A stretch of DNA of 64,000 bases from positions 1 to 64,000 of the forward strand of contig CANLNK010000005.1 of the NCBI GenBank assembly GCA_947492575.1, in the 5' to 3' direction. The notes below the pieces were generated by a model. It was not told where the DNA came from. It ran no database searches and was given only the letters and a program-made list of their open reading frames with translations. The translations under genes and the position numbers were made by a program. The DNA comes from an uncultured Thalassotalea sp. (lineage in GTDB: Bacteria > Pseudomonadota > Gammaproteobacteria > Enterobacterales > Alteromonadaceae). Shown in pieces: positions 51,387 through 62,200 of the stretch (positions are counted from its first letter, which is position 1; the number at the start of each line of letters is the position of its first letter).

Positions 51387-52163
51387 TTAAAACTTGTAGC
51401 CTTTGTGTAACGCTACAATGCCGCCAGTAAGATTGTTGTAGGTTGTTTGTTCGAAGCCTGCATTTTCCATCATGCTTTTCAGTGTTTCTTGATCTGGGTG
51501 CATACGAATAGATTCAGCAAGGTATTGGTAGCTATCGCCGTCTTTAGCAACGAATTCGCCCATTTTTGGCAGAATGTTGAACGAATAGAAATCGTAAGCT
51601 TTGTTCAGTAGCTCTTGCTCTGGCTTTGAAAACTCTAGTACCAGTAGGCGGCCGCCTGGTTTTAATACGCGGAAAATAGACTTAAGCGCATTGTCTTTGT
51701 TAGTCACGTTGCGTAAACCAAATGCAATGGTCACGATATTGAACGTATTATCGTCAAACGGTAAGTATTCGGCATTGGCTTGAACGTATTCGATATTCTG
51801 AACCAAGCCGCGGTCGCGAAGTTTGTCGCGGCCTACGTTAAGCATCGAGCTGTTGATGTCAGCAAGGATAACCTGTCCTTCTTTCCCCACTAATTGTGAG
51901 AATTTCGCGGTTAAATCTCCCGTGCCACCGGCTAAGTCCAATACTTTGTTGCCTGGACGCACGCCAGAAGCGTCAATCGTAAAGCGTTTCCACAGGCGGT
52001 GAACACCAAACGACATGAGGTCGTTCATAATATCGTATTGCTGTGCAACTGAATGAAATACCCCAGCTACCATGGATTCTTTGTCATTTTTGTCGACAGT
52101 TTGGTAACCAAAATGGGTTTGTTGTTCGTTAGTTTCTGAATTATTTTGTTGCTGCTCAGACAT
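51387..52163 (-). CDS. ubiE: Ubiquinone/menaquinone C-methyltransferase UbiE
   Basis: SAM-dependent C-methyltransferase. The 258 residues have motif [16 protein letters not shown], the UbiE signatures [18 protein letters not shown] and [17 protein letters not shown], and a short Gln/Asn-rich N-terminal extension relative to E. coli (251). First gene of ubiE-ubiJ-ubiB. In E. coli the tat genes follow ubiB; here they are far away. Confidence 0.97.
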   Translation of the reverse strand: MSEQQQNNSETNEQQTHFGYQTVDKNDKESMVAGVFHSVAQQYDIMNDLMSFGVHRLWKRFTIDASGVRPGNKVLDLAGGTGDLTAKFSQLVGKEGQVILADINSSMLNVGRDKLRDRGLVQNIEYVQANAEYLPFDDNTFNIVTIAFGLRNVTNKDNALKSIFRVLKPGGRLLVLEFSKPEQELLNKAYDFYSFNILPKMGEFVAKDGDSYQYLAESIRMHPDQETLKSMMENAGFEQTTYNNLTGGIVALHKGYKF

Positions 52164-52306
52164 GGAATATTCACATACACAATTAAGTTGTCGCTAGTGT
52201 ACTGCAAGCTTACGTCAAAATCAGTAGTTTGGATGAACTTAGATCAAGTAAAACGCCAATTTATGCTATTATTTAGCGTCATCGTTATTGAGTTAGGAAG
52301 TACAAA

Positions 52307-52702
52307 ATGAGTGAAAATGACCCTGATTGGGTTTTCTATGGTCGTCGACTGGTACAAACCGGTAATTTGAACCACAACAACACCTTATTTGGTGGCACTA
52401 TGTTGGCTTGGATTGATGAAGAAGTATACATTTACGCAAAGTGTCAGTTGGGTAACCAAGATGATATGACCATGGTTACCGCTAAGTTTGGTGAAATTAA
52501 TTTCCGCTCAGCAGCTTTCGCAGGCAATATTATCGAATTCGGTATGAAAACGACAAATCTCGGCCGAACATCTATTACTGTCGACGTACTTGTGCGCAAC
52601 AAGTCAACGCACTGCGTCATCTGTGAAGTTCATGACGTGACGTTCGTTTGTGTCGATGAAAAAACCATGAAGCCAATACCTCATGGATATGCTGAACTTT
52701 AA
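52307..52702 (+). CDS. Acyl-CoA thioesterase, YciA/ACOT-type hotdog
   Basis: The 131 residues have a single ACOT-type hotdog domain (NLNHNNTLFGGTMLAWIDEEVYIYAK, with the Asp after the glycine turn as the catalytic residue; FRSAAFAGNIIEFG; GRTSITVDVLVRNK). It hydrolyses acyl-CoA in the cytoplasm. It is a single gene, divergent from ubiE. Confidence 0.88.
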   Translation: MSENDPDWVFYGRRLVQTGNLNHNNTLFGGTMLAWIDEEVYIYAKCQLGNQDDMTMVTAKFGEINFRSAAFAGNIIEFGMKTTNLGRTSITVDVLVRNKSTHCVICEVHDVTFVCVDEKTMKPIPHGYAEL

Positions 52703-52860
52703 GGTATCAAGAGAGTCTACTAAGACTTGATAAAGATTAGCTGATACATTTTTACTTAATACACTTTTACTTGATAAATAATGTAACGCTCTTTATCTTT
52801 TCTTTTTAAACATCAATTTTTATCATTAAGTCGCTTGAAGTTGACTCTCAAATTAGCAAC

Positions 52861-53352
52861 GTGGCTTTCAAGCTAACAAGGTATTTAAGTTTGATTATAT
52901 TGCGCCCACAACTTTGGTTTGTATTGACTTGTCTGTTTGCACTTTTAAGTGCGCAGGTACAAGCGACTAGCCATGTCTGTATGGCAAGCATGCAGCAAAT
53001 GGGCGCTATGCACGAACATCACCAAGTTGAGCTAGAGCACAAAGAACATCAAGTTCATCAGGCACACGCCGAACACAATAGCCAGTCAGATCATGCTAGC
53101 CACCCTAGCCAAATGCATCAAAACCATATTGCGAGCGCTGACGTAGCAACTGATAACTTAGTCGATAACCAAATGGACTGTTGTAGTAGCAGTTGTATGT
53201 GCGCACAATCAGGCTGTGGTTCAGTAACGGCAGGTTTGGTGGGACAAGAAATTGCGCAATACGATAGCAAGCTTGTACCCGCACAGCTAACCTTATCTTC
53301 GTTCATTTCGCTTGAGCTTTCTGAGCACTCTAAACCACCTATTAATGCTTAA
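52861..53352 (+). CDS. His/Met/Cys-rich exported protein ahead of the Cus genes (CopL-like)
   Basis: The 163 residues have a signal peptide or anchor (WFVLTCLFALLSAQVQA). A His/Met/Gln-rich central region follows (about 45-95, many HxH and HQ repeats), then a CCSSSCMCAQSGC cluster and a C-terminal SKPPINA. This composition fits a periplasmic copper or silver binder, similar in layout to CopL/DUF2946-type leader proteins of copper operons. I do not recognise a defined domain. The start is GTG at 52861. cusB follows 89 bases later. Confidence 0.75.
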   Translation: MAFKLTRYLSLIILRPQLWFVLTCLFALLSAQVQATSHVCMASMQQMGAMHEHHQVELEHKEHQVHQAHAEHNSQSDHASHPSQMHQNHIASADVATDNLVDNQMDCCSSSCMCAQSGCGSVTAGLVGQEIAQYDSKLVPAQLTLSSFISLELSEHSKPPINA

Positions 53353-53441
53353 CCTAGGATAGATCTATCCAAAATTTGTCGTTGCTATCGAAGATAGCAT
53401 CAGCGCGTTTGCGCTTTCTCTTCAATTTTTAGGTTAAGTAA

Positions 53442-55067
53442 ATGAATAATCAAACAAATGCCACAAGTTCACTGATGGCAACAGTGAGTAAGACACTAGT
53501 GACTTTAGCGCTGGGCGCATTGCTAGGAGTGGCAATTTACGCATATTTTTTCGCGCCTAGTGATGTCAATGATGTAAGTAATGCAGCCGATAGCGGGCAG
53601 TCAGTCGGCGAAAAAAGTACTGACGAACCGCTTTACTGGGTTGCACCGATGGATCCTAACTTTCGTCGTGATAAGCCCGGTAAGTCTCCTATGGGAATGG
53701 ACTTAGTCCCTGTGTATCAAGAAGGTTCAAGTGAGTCTGTAGCGGGCAGTGTAAAGATATCGCCTGTCGTGGTGCAAAATTTAGGGGTGCGCACAGCACA
53801 GCTTGAACGTGGCACATTGAAGCCAGTCATTAATGCAGTTGGTCGTGTTCAATATGACGAAGAGCGACTAGTGCATGTCCACCCGCGTATTGCCGGATGG
53901 GTGGAAAAGCTCTACGTCAAAGCAGCCGGCGAAGAGGTCACTAAAGGTGAGCCACTTTATCAACTTTACTCACCAGAACTGGTTAATGCTCAAGAAGAGT
54001 TCTTATTGGCGATAAATGCGAAAGACAAAGAACTTATTAAGGCGGCAGAAAGCCGGTTGCTAGCACTGCATGTCCCGATGTCACTCATAGAGAAACTTAC
54101 CAAGACCAAACAAGTTGATCAGTACGTTAGCTTTGCAGCGCCTCAATCGGGTGTGATTGAACATTTGTCGATTCGCGAGGGCTATTACGTTACGCCCGAG
54201 AAAACCATGTTGTCGATTGCCGATTTATCTACTGTTTGGGTAGAAGCTGAGGTATTGGAGCGACAAGCAGGCTTTGTGCTATCGGCAATGAATACTGAAC
54301 AGGGAATTGGAATCAAAGCAGTGATGACCGCTGATTTTGCTCCTAATCAAGAGTGGCAAGGCGTCGTGGACTACATCTACCCTAGCTTGCATGAGGTCAG
54401 ACGAACGCTGCGAACAAGACTCAAGTTTGATAACGCCAATGGCTTTCTCAAGGCGAATATGTTCACTGATGTGAAGCTTTTTGTAGAAAGTGATGAAGAC
54501 TACTTATTGCTGCCAAAAGCTGCGCTAATTCGTTTAGGTGATGAGAGCCGCGCAGTTGTGCAGTTAAACGAAGGCGAATTTAAGTCAGTGCGAGTAAAAG
54601 TTGGAGCGTTTGATGATAATTACTTTGCCATCACGTCAGGGCTCAAAGATGACGACTCTGTGGTCATTTCAGCTCAATTCTTAATTGACTCGCAATCAAG
54701 CATTGATTCAGATTTTATGCGCATGAAACCTGAAGAGCAACCCGTTAGCAGTGCACGTGTAACTGGCACCATTAATTCGTTAGATAGCGTTGCTCGAATC
54801 GCCAACATCTCACGTGGCGCGATAGAAAAATGGCAGCGTCCACCAACGACTATGGACTTCTCCATTGATGAGGCGTTAGAGCTTAGCTTGTTCAAAATAG
54901 GCGAAGAAATTGATTTTACCTTCGAAATACAATCAGGTGATTTCGTTGTGGTTGAGATTCATGGCGCTGTAGAGGAAACCAAGCAACACAAACACCATCA
55001 GCACTTAACACATCAAAACCTATCACCTAAAAACCTTTCACCTCAAGAAAGTCAGGGTGATTCATAA
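53442..55067 (+). CDS. cusB: CusB-type membrane fusion protein with C-terminal CusF-like domain
   Basis: Periplasmic adaptor of a copper/silver RND pump. The 541 residues start with an N-terminal membrane anchor (about 15-35). A heavy-metal-binding domain (about 65-90, YWVAPMDPNF to GMDLVPVY), barrel-sandwich/alpha-hairpin/beta-barrel domains (about 110-430), a CusF-like OB domain (about 440-512) and a His-rich tail (KQHKHHQH) follow. In the CusF part the tryptophan and one methionine (WQRPPTTMDF) are kept. The other methionine is Thr and the copper-ligand histidine is absent. The stop shares a base with the cusA start. Confidence 0.9.
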   Translation: MNNQTNATSSLMATVSKTLVTLALGALLGVAIYAYFFAPSDVNDVSNAADSGQSVGEKSTDEPLYWVAPMDPNFRRDKPGKSPMGMDLVPVYQEGSSESVAGSVKISPVVVQNLGVRTAQLERGTLKPVINAVGRVQYDEERLVHVHPRIAGWVEKLYVKAAGEEVTKGEPLYQLYSPELVNAQEEFLLAINAKDKELIKAAESRLLALHVPMSLIEKLTKTKQVDQYVSFAAPQSGVIEHLSIREGYYVTPEKTMLSIADLSTVWVEAEVLERQAGFVLSAMNTEQGIGIKAVMTADFAPNQEWQGVVDYIYPSLHEVRRTLRTRLKFDNANGFLKANMFTDVKLFVESDEDYLLLPKAALIRLGDESRAVVQLNEGEFKSVRVKVGAFDDNYFAITSGLKDDDSVVISAQFLIDSQSSIDSDFMRMKPEEQPVSSARVTGTINSLDSVARIANISRGAIEKWQRPPTTMDFSIDEALELSLFKIGEEIDFTFEIQSGDFVVVEIHGAVEETKQHKHHQHLTHQNLSPKNLSPQESQGDS

Positions 55068-58000
55068 TGATTGCTCAGATTATTCGTTGGTCGATTACTA
55101 ATCGCGTACTTGTTTTGATGGCGGCGGCCATGCTGGTAGTTGCAGGGCTTTACGCCGTTAAAGAAACCCCTGTAGATGCCATTCCTGATTTGTCAGACGT
55201 GCAAGTGATTGTAAAAACCTCTTACGCAGGCCAATCACCACAAGTGGTTGAAGATCAGGTGACTTACCCGCTGACAACGGCATTGATGTCAGTACCAGGT
55301 GCGAAAACTGTTCGTGGCTTCTCGTTCTTTGGAGATTCTTATGTCTACGTGATTTTTGACGATGACACCGATATGTATTGGGCACGCTCGCGTGTATTGG
55401 AGTATTTGTCACAGATCACGCCATCCTTGCCAGAAGGCGCTCAGCCCGAGTTAGGCCCTGATGCGACCGGCGTTGGCTGGGTATACATTTATGCGCTAAC
55501 GGACACGAGCGGTCAGCATGACTTGTCAGAATTAACTAGCCTGCAAGATTGGTTCTTAAAGTATGAGCTGCAAGCCTTGGAAGGTGTATCTGAAGTGGCG
55601 ACTGTTGGCGGAATGGTTAAACAATATCAAGTGCAGCTGGATCCACAGAAATTACGTGCCTATCAATTACCGTTAAGTCTTGTACAGAGCGCCGTTGAAA
55701 GGGGTAACCAAGCGATAGGCGCAGGTGTTGTAGAGATGGCAGAAGCTGAATACATGGTGACTGTCAGTGGCTACGTCGACAGCATTAACGCGTTAGAACG
55801 TATCCCGCTTGGCATGAGTATTGGTGGCACGCCATTGTTATTGAGAGATGTTGCTACGGTTAACCTTGGCCCAGATATGCGCCGAGGTATCGCTGAGCTA
55901 AATGGTGAAGGCGAAGTCGTCGGCGGTATCGTGGTGATGCGCTTTGGTGAGAATGCAGCGAAAACCATTACTGGCGTAAAAGAAAAGCTCGCGAGTTTGT
56001 CTGCGAGCCTACCCTCTGGTGTTGAGGTGGTGCCGGTATATGACCGTTCAACCCTTATCACGAATGCTATCGAGAACCTGTGGCAGAAGTTGGGAGAAGA
56101 ATTGATTATCGTGGCGCTAGTTTGCCTTGTTTTTCTTTTTCATGTCCGATCATCTGTTGTCGCGGTTGTAAGTCTACCTGTTGGGATATTAGCAGCGTTT
56201 ATCATTATGCAATTGCAAGGTATCAACGCCAATATTATGTCTTTGGGGGGTATTGCGATTGCTATCGGCGCGATGACGGATGGCGCAATAGTGATGATCG
56301 AAAATTTGCATAAACATATGGAAAAGCAATCACTTGATAAGCATAACCGTTGGCAAATAGTCACCGAGGCGGCTGTTGAAGTAGGGCCTGCACTATTCTT
56401 TAGCTTGTTGATTATCACGGTGAGTTTTTTACCGGTATTTATGCTGGAAGCGCAAGAGGGGCGACTCTTTTCGCCACTGGCATATACCAAAACATATGCG
56501 ATGGCTGCCGCAGCTGGCTTGGCTATTACTTTGGTTCCGGTGTTAATGGGATATTTCATTCGCGGTAACGTGGTACCGGCAGATAAAAATCCGATAAATC
56601 GCGTCTTGGTGGCTCTTTATCGGCCGTTGCTTGCCCTGGTCCTGAGGTTTCCTAAATTTAGCTTATTAGTCATGGTGTTAGTGAGTGTATTAGGCTTCTA
56701 TCCGGTTAACAAAATTGGCAGTGAGTTTATGCCGTCTTTGGATGAAGGCGATCTCATGTACATGCCGACTACTTATCCCAGTGTCTCAATAGGTAAGGCA
56801 CGTGAGATACTGCAACAAACCGATAAGCTTATTCGCACAGTCCCTGAAGTAGAAAATGTGTTTGGTAAGGTGGGTCGCGCACAAACAGCGACTGACCCTG
56901 CCCCACTGACCATGATTGAAACCTTTATACAGTTAAAACCTAAAGACCAATGGCGCGATGGCGTAACCACCGAGAGTTTAAAACAGGAATTTGATGCCCT
57001 AGTTAAGTTCCCCGGTCTATCTAATGCTTGGGTGATGCCGATTAAAACGCGTATCGATATGTTGGCCACAGGGGTTAAGACGCCAATTGGTTTAAAAGTC
57101 GCGGGTGATGATATTCAGGTTATTGAACAAACTGCGCTGGCGATCGAAAAGGCGTTAAAAGCGATGGATGAAAGCGCATCGGTTTACGCAGAACGCGTTG
57201 CTGGTGGACGTTATTTACAAATCGCTATTGATCGCGAAAGAGCCGCCCTATTCGGGCTAAATATCGCCGATATCCAACAAATGTTGTCGACAAGTGTTGG
57301 CGGTATGACAGTCGGCCAAAGTGTCGAGGGCAGAATGCGTTTCCCTATAAATATTCGCTTTCCACAAGGCTATCGCGATTCACCAGAGCAACTGGCACAG
57401 CTCCCATTAGTAACAACTAAAGGACAACATATTTCGTTGGGGGATGTCGCGAACGTTTTTGTTGAACAGGGGCCTCCAGCGATAAAAAGCGAGAATGCGC
57501 GAATTAATGGCTGGATATTTATTGATGTCGAAAACCAAGTTGTCGGTGACTACATTCAAGCGGCGGAAAAGGTTATTGCTGAGTCTGTGAACTTATCTGC
57601 GGGTTATTCGATTACTTGGGCAGGTCAGTACGAATATATGCAGCGAGCTCAACAAAAATTGAGCTACGTAGTGCCGTTAACCTTAGCCATTATCGTGATT
57701 CTTCTTTATCTCAACTTCCGTAATTTTGGTGAAGTTGCCATTATTCTGGGTACGTTACCACTTGCTTTGGTTGGTGGTATTTGGCTGCTATACCTTGAGT
57801 CATTTAACTTCTCCGTCGCTGTTGGTGTCGGGTTTATTGCGCTTGCAGGAGTTGCAGTGGAGATTGGCGTCATAATGTTGGTTTACTTAAATCAAGCCTA
57901 CCGAGACTTGATTCAGCAGTCATCCGCTAACCGTCAAAGCATTTCTCCGGAGATGTTAAAGGTGGCAGTTATCGAGGGCGCGACTAAACGTGTTCGCCCC

Positions 58001-58186
58001 GTCATGATGACAGTGCTGACAATCGTGATCGGTTTATTGCCGGTGCTCTATGGCACGGGAACGGGCAGTGAGGTTATGAGTCGCATTGCTGCACCTATGG
58101 TTGGTGGTATGGCGAGTGCATTATTGTTGTCCTTGGTTGTACTGCCTTTAATTTATTTCTTCACAAAACGTCGACACTGCAATTAA
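55067..58186 (+). CDS. cusA: CusA-type heavy-metal efflux RND pump
   Basis: The 1039 residues make a proton-driven trimeric inner-membrane pump (HME-RND) with twelve membrane helices in two halves and two large periplasmic loops. The three Cu/Ag-binding methionines of E. coli CusA have counterparts in DLMYMPTTYP, APLTMIETFIQLKP and RIDMLATGVKTP. It extrudes Cu(I)/Ag(I) from the periplasm or cytoplasm. No cusC outer-membrane channel and no cusRS regulator lie in the cluster. Confidence 0.94.
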   Translation: MIAQIIRWSITNRVLVLMAAAMLVVAGLYAVKETPVDAIPDLSDVQVIVKTSYAGQSPQVVEDQVTYPLTTALMSVPGAKTVRGFSFFGDSYVYVIFDDDTDMYWARSRVLEYLSQITPSLPEGAQPELGPDATGVGWVYIYALTDTSGQHDLSELTSLQDWFLKYELQALEGVSEVATVGGMVKQYQVQLDPQKLRAYQLPLSLVQSAVERGNQAIGAGVVEMAEAEYMVTVSGYVDSINALERIPLGMSIGGTPLLLRDVATVNLGPDMRRGIAELNGEGEVVGGIVVMRFGENAAKTITGVKEKLASLSASLPSGVEVVPVYDRSTLITNAIENLWQKLGEELIIVALVCLVFLFHVRSSVVAVVSLPVGILAAFIIMQLQGINANIMSLGGIAIAIGAMTDGAIVMIENLHKHMEKQSLDKHNRWQIVTEAAVEVGPALFFSLLIITVSFLPVFMLEAQEGRLFSPLAYTKTYAMAAAAGLAITLVPVLMGYFIRGNVVPADKNPINRVLVALYRPLLALVLRFPKFSLLVMVLVSVLGFYPVNKIGSEFMPSLDEGDLMYMPTTYPSVSIGKAREILQQTDKLIRTVPEVENVFGKVGRAQTATDPAPLTMIETFIQLKPKDQWRDGVTTESLKQEFDALVKFPGLSNAWVMPIKTRIDMLATGVKTPIGLKVAGDDIQVIEQTALAIEKALKAMDESASVYAERVAGGRYLQIAIDRERAALFGLNIADIQQMLSTSVGGMTVGQSVEGRMRFPINIRFPQGYRDSPEQLAQLPLVTTKGQHISLGDVANVFVEQGPPAIKSENARINGWIFIDVENQVVGDYIQAAEKVIAESVNLSAGYSITWAGQYEYMQRAQQKLSYVVPLTLAIIVILLYLNFRNFGEVAIILGTLPLALVGGIWLLYLESFNFSVAVGVGFIALAGVAVEIGVIMLVYLNQAYRDLIQQSSANRQSISPEMLKVAVIEGATKRVRPVMMTVLTIVIGLLPVLYGTGTGSEVMSRIAAPMVGGMASALLLSLVVLPLIYFFTKRRHCN

Positions 58187-58207
58187 TTATTCTTGCCACT
58201 AAACTTC

Positions 58208-58260
58208 GGAGCACATGCCAAACCAAATGCCAGACAAAGCAGGGAATGTGCTCCTTCTTA
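58208..58260 (+). terminator. Possible terminator hairpin after cusA
   Basis: A perfect 9-bp stem GGAGCACAT/ATGTGCTCC with a long loop (29 nt) is followed by TTCTT, 22 bases past the cusA stop. The long loop makes function uncertain. The rest of the 288-base gap up to 58474 shows no convincing gene. Confidence 0.45.
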
Positions 58261-58474
58261 CTTGCTTTCTCTAAGCGTTTGTAAATTTTTAGTAACGAAA
58301 AAAGTTAACGAATATGCAAACAAATTGGCGAACATTTTACATATCTTTTACACTATAGTGCGATTGAGACTAGGACGTTTTGATTACAAGAAAGGTTAAT
58401 TTGTCTTAGCATCCAATCTCGGAATTTACATAAAACCAATAAATTAACTTTGAATATTAAAACAAGGAAGAAGC

Positions 58475-59242
58475 ATGAAATTCGCTAAAGCTATCGCTGC
58501 TGTCACTTTATTTACTACCTCACTTACGACATCGATAATTGCTAGTGCAACATCTGTTGAAGAAATCATTTCTACGTACCACGAGAACATTGGTGGTGTA
58601 GAAGCCCTTAAAAGCTTAAAGGGCGTCAAAATGTCTGGCGTTATGCAGCAGGGCCAAATGGAGTTGCCAATTGAGTACGTGCAATTAGAATCAGGCAAAA
58701 CATATACAAAAATTTCTGTACAAGGCCAAGAGTTCAAACAAGCGGTTTACGATGGTGAAACGCTTTGGTCAATCAACTTCATGACGATGAAGCCAGAAAA
58801 AAGCACTGAAGAAGATACTTACAACTTTAGCTTACAAAAAAATGATTTTCCCGATGCACTTGTAGACTACAAAGCAAAAGGTTACGCAGCTGAGATCGTT
58901 GGTACTGAAACAGTTGAAGGTGCAGAAGCGTTTAAAGTTAAATTGACGCAAGAGCCAATTAAAGTAGACGGTAAAGAAACACCAAACGTTAACTACTACT
59001 ACTTCGATGCTGACTCTATGGTACTAGTTATGGTTGAGTCTGAAGTGCGCTCAGGCCCAATGAAAGGTGCTGTTCAATTAGTTAAATTCAGTGACTACCA
59101 AGAAGTAGACGGTCTTTACTTCCCATTCTCAATGTCACAAGAAATAAAAGGCGCGCCAGGTGGTGCACCAATTTCATTCAAATCAATTGAGTTAAATCCA
59201 GCGGTTGATGCTGCTGCATTTGCTTTCCCGAGTGCCGAGTAA
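58475..59242 (+). CDS. LolA-like outer-membrane lipoprotein-sorting family protein
   Basis: The 255 residues have a signal peptide (IAAVTLFTTSLTTSIIASA) followed by a half-barrel pattern typical of LolA/LolB-like periplasmic carriers (STYHENIGGVEALKSLKGV, QAVYDGETLWSIN, YYYFDADSMVLVMVE, VDGLYFPFSMSQE). It is not LolA itself. It is probably a periplasmic hydrophobic-ligand carrier. It lies 40 bases before the BNR/VPS10 gene and is likely co-transcribed with it. Confidence 0.8.
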   Translation: MKFAKAIAAVTLFTTSLTTSIIASATSVEEIISTYHENIGGVEALKSLKGVKMSGVMQQGQMELPIEYVQLESGKTYTKISVQGQEFKQAVYDGETLWSINFMTMKPEKSTEEDTYNFSLQKNDFPDALVDYKAKGYAAEIVGTETVEGAEAFKVKLTQEPIKVDGKETPNVNYYYFDADSMVLVMVESEVRSGPMKGAVQLVKFSDYQEVDGLYFPFSMSQEIKGAPGGAPISFKSIELNPAVDAAAFAFPSAE

Positions 59243-59282
59243 GTATTTATTTTTTGTAAGTACAAGGTTTTAGGGAGAAAAC

Positions 59283-62200
59283 ATGAAAACTCAAATCTTT
59301 GCTGCGGTCGCGCTGTGTCTCAGCGCAGCCGCATTGCCGGTTGAAGCGGCAAAAAAACTAACAGGTAAAGCGGTTTTTGGCGACCTGCAAGCTCGTCATG
59401 TCGGTCCTGCTTTAATGAGTGGCCGCTTTGGCGACTTAGAACTTCATCCAACCAATAGCCGCATTATTTATGCTGGCGCTGCTGGCGGCGGCGTCTGGAA
59501 AAGTATGAATGGTGGTGCAACCTTCAACCCTATTTTTGATGAGTACCCGCAGTCAATTGGGGCGATTGAAGTCGACCCAACTGATCCGGACAACCGCATT
59601 TGGGTCGGTACAGGCGAAATCTGGACGCGTAATAGTGTATCAGTGGGTGATGGTCTGTTTCTGAGTACCGATGGCGGTGCTAACTGGACGAAAAAAGGTT
59701 TTGCTGGCTCAGAACGCATTAGTAGTGTCATTGTAAACCCTGAGAATAATCAGGAAATTTACGTTGGTGTGCTTGGCGCACTTTGGGGTGACAGTGACCA
59801 GCGCGGTGTCTACAAATCGGTTGATGGTGGCGATACGTGGCAGCAAATTTTATTTGTAGATAAAACCACAGGCGCTAGTGATGTCGTTATGGCACCAAAC
59901 GATCCAAATACGTTGTATGCGTCGATGTGGGAATTCCGCCGCACTGCGTGGTCATTCAACTCAGGTGGCATGAGTAGTGCGCTTTACAAATCAACAGATG
60001 CCGGTAAAAGCTGGCAGAAAATTCACAATGGCTTCCCTGAAGGTAAGCTAGGGCGAATTGCAGTTGCTGTTGCACCTTCTGACGCTAATCGTTTATACGC
60101 GGTACTAGAAACTGAGAAAGATGAAGAGAAAGGTCTTTATCGCTCGGATGATGCCGGTAAAACATGGCAACACTTAAACAGTGACTTTGGTTTAGTGGTT
60201 CGTCCGTTCTACTTCTCTCGCATCGTTGTTGACCCGAAAAACCCTGACATTTTAGTGAAAGGTGGACTTTTTGGTTCAATCAGTCGAGATGGTGGTAAAA
60301 CATTCAAGAATTTAGGCCCAATGCATGCTGATATTCATGATATTGCTTTCGACAACAAAGATTCTGAGCGTATGTTCGTTGCAACTGATGGCGGTATTTA
60401 CCGTTCGTGGGATGCAGGTACAACGTTAGAAATTGTTGAGAATATTCCAGTATCGCAGTTTTACCATGTGAGCGTTGATAATGCTGAACCGTATAATATT
60501 TATGGCGGCCTTCAAGACAATGGCTCATGGTACGGTCCTTCCTCGTCTCCGGGCGGTGTTGAGGCGCGTGATTGGAACAGTGTGGGTTATGGTGACGGCT
60601 TCAGAGTGTTAAAGCATAGCAAAAAGCCCATTATCTATTCTGAAATGCAAGGTGCAGCTAACGTTTGGCGTTTCAATACAGAGTTGAACCAAGTTAAAAC
60701 GATTCAACCACTACCAGTGAAAGGCGATCCGAAATTGCGCTTTAACTGGAACGCGCCGATTGCATTAAGCAGCAATGAACCCGATAGAATTTATATTGGT
60801 AGCCAGTTCCTGCATATGTCTGATGACATGGGTAATACGTGGAAGAAAATCTCACCAGATTTAACCACTAACGACCCTGCTAAGCAGAACCAAGTCGAAT
60901 CTGGTGGCTTATCAACGGATAACTCAGGTGCAGAGAACCACTCAACAATTTTCACGATTGCAGAATCTTCATTAGATGAAGACATTATTTGGGTGGGTAC
61001 CGATGACGGTAATGTTCAAGTTACCCGCAACGGCGGTAAGTCTTGGACAAACGTTGTCGCAAACATCCCTAACCTTCCTGCAAATACTTGGGTAAGCCAC
61101 ATTGAAGCGAGTGTTCATAACAAGGGTACAGCATATGCGGTATTCGATGGTCATACAGCGAATGACGGCACTACCTATGTTTACAAGACGGCTGACTTTG
61201 GGAAGACATGGCAATCACTAGCTACTGACAATATTGAAGGCTTTGCGCGTAATATTCAGGAAGACTTCGTTAATCCTGATTTATTATTCTTAGGCACAGA
61301 GTTTGGTTTATACGTCACCATTAACAGTGGTCAAGATTGGTTGCATTTCACGAATAACATGCCAGCAACTGCGGTACATTACATTGCACTTCAGGAGAAG
61401 ACCAACGACTTAGTAATGGGTACACACGGCCGAGGTGTGATCATCATTGATGATATTAGTCCTTTACGTGAGTTGAGTGCTGACGTGTTGGATAAGAAAT
61501 TCCATTTCTTCGACGGTCAGCCAAACACCATTGACGAGACTAATGGCTTTGGTGGTGGTAGCACTGAAACACAGTTTGTTGGTGCTAATCCAAGCACGAG
61601 TGCGAAAATTAAGTACTTTATGAAAAAACGCCATATCTTCGGCAAAATGAAGTTAGAAGTCTTTGATATGGATGGCAATAAAGTGGCTGAGTTACCTGCT
61701 GGTAAAGCGAAAGGTATCAATATTGTTAACTGGGATTACTACTTAAAGCCGCCTAAAATCGCTAAGGGTAAAACCTTTAGCTTCGGTGGTTTCACTTCTC
61801 CGCAGGTACAACCGGGCGAATATAAAGTTGTGATGACCAAAGGCAAAGAAACCTTTGAAACTACCGTTGAATTGGTTACAGATAAAAAATCTCCACTTTC
61901 TAAGCGTCAACGCAAGAAGCTACACAGCACAACGATGAAGCTTTATGACATGACGCAAGAGCTAGCATATTTGGTGTATCAAATTGATGAGTATATTGAG
62001 CTAGCGGAAAATGGTGAATCTGAGCGAGCAAAAGCATTTCTAAGTTCACTTAATGAGCTTAAAGAGCGTTTAGTTATTACGACTGGTGATAACTATGTAG
62101 GCAGTGCAGAGCCTCAGTTAAGAGAGAACTTGGCTACCTTATACAGCAAAATTGCTTCAGGTTTTGATGTGCCGTCTAAATCTGAATTGGCAAATCTCAG

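Noticed and set aside
58193-58399. 68-residue open frame after cusA
   Set aside because: It runs through the hairpin at 58208-58260, has no ribosome-binding site or domain, and has shadow-like composition.
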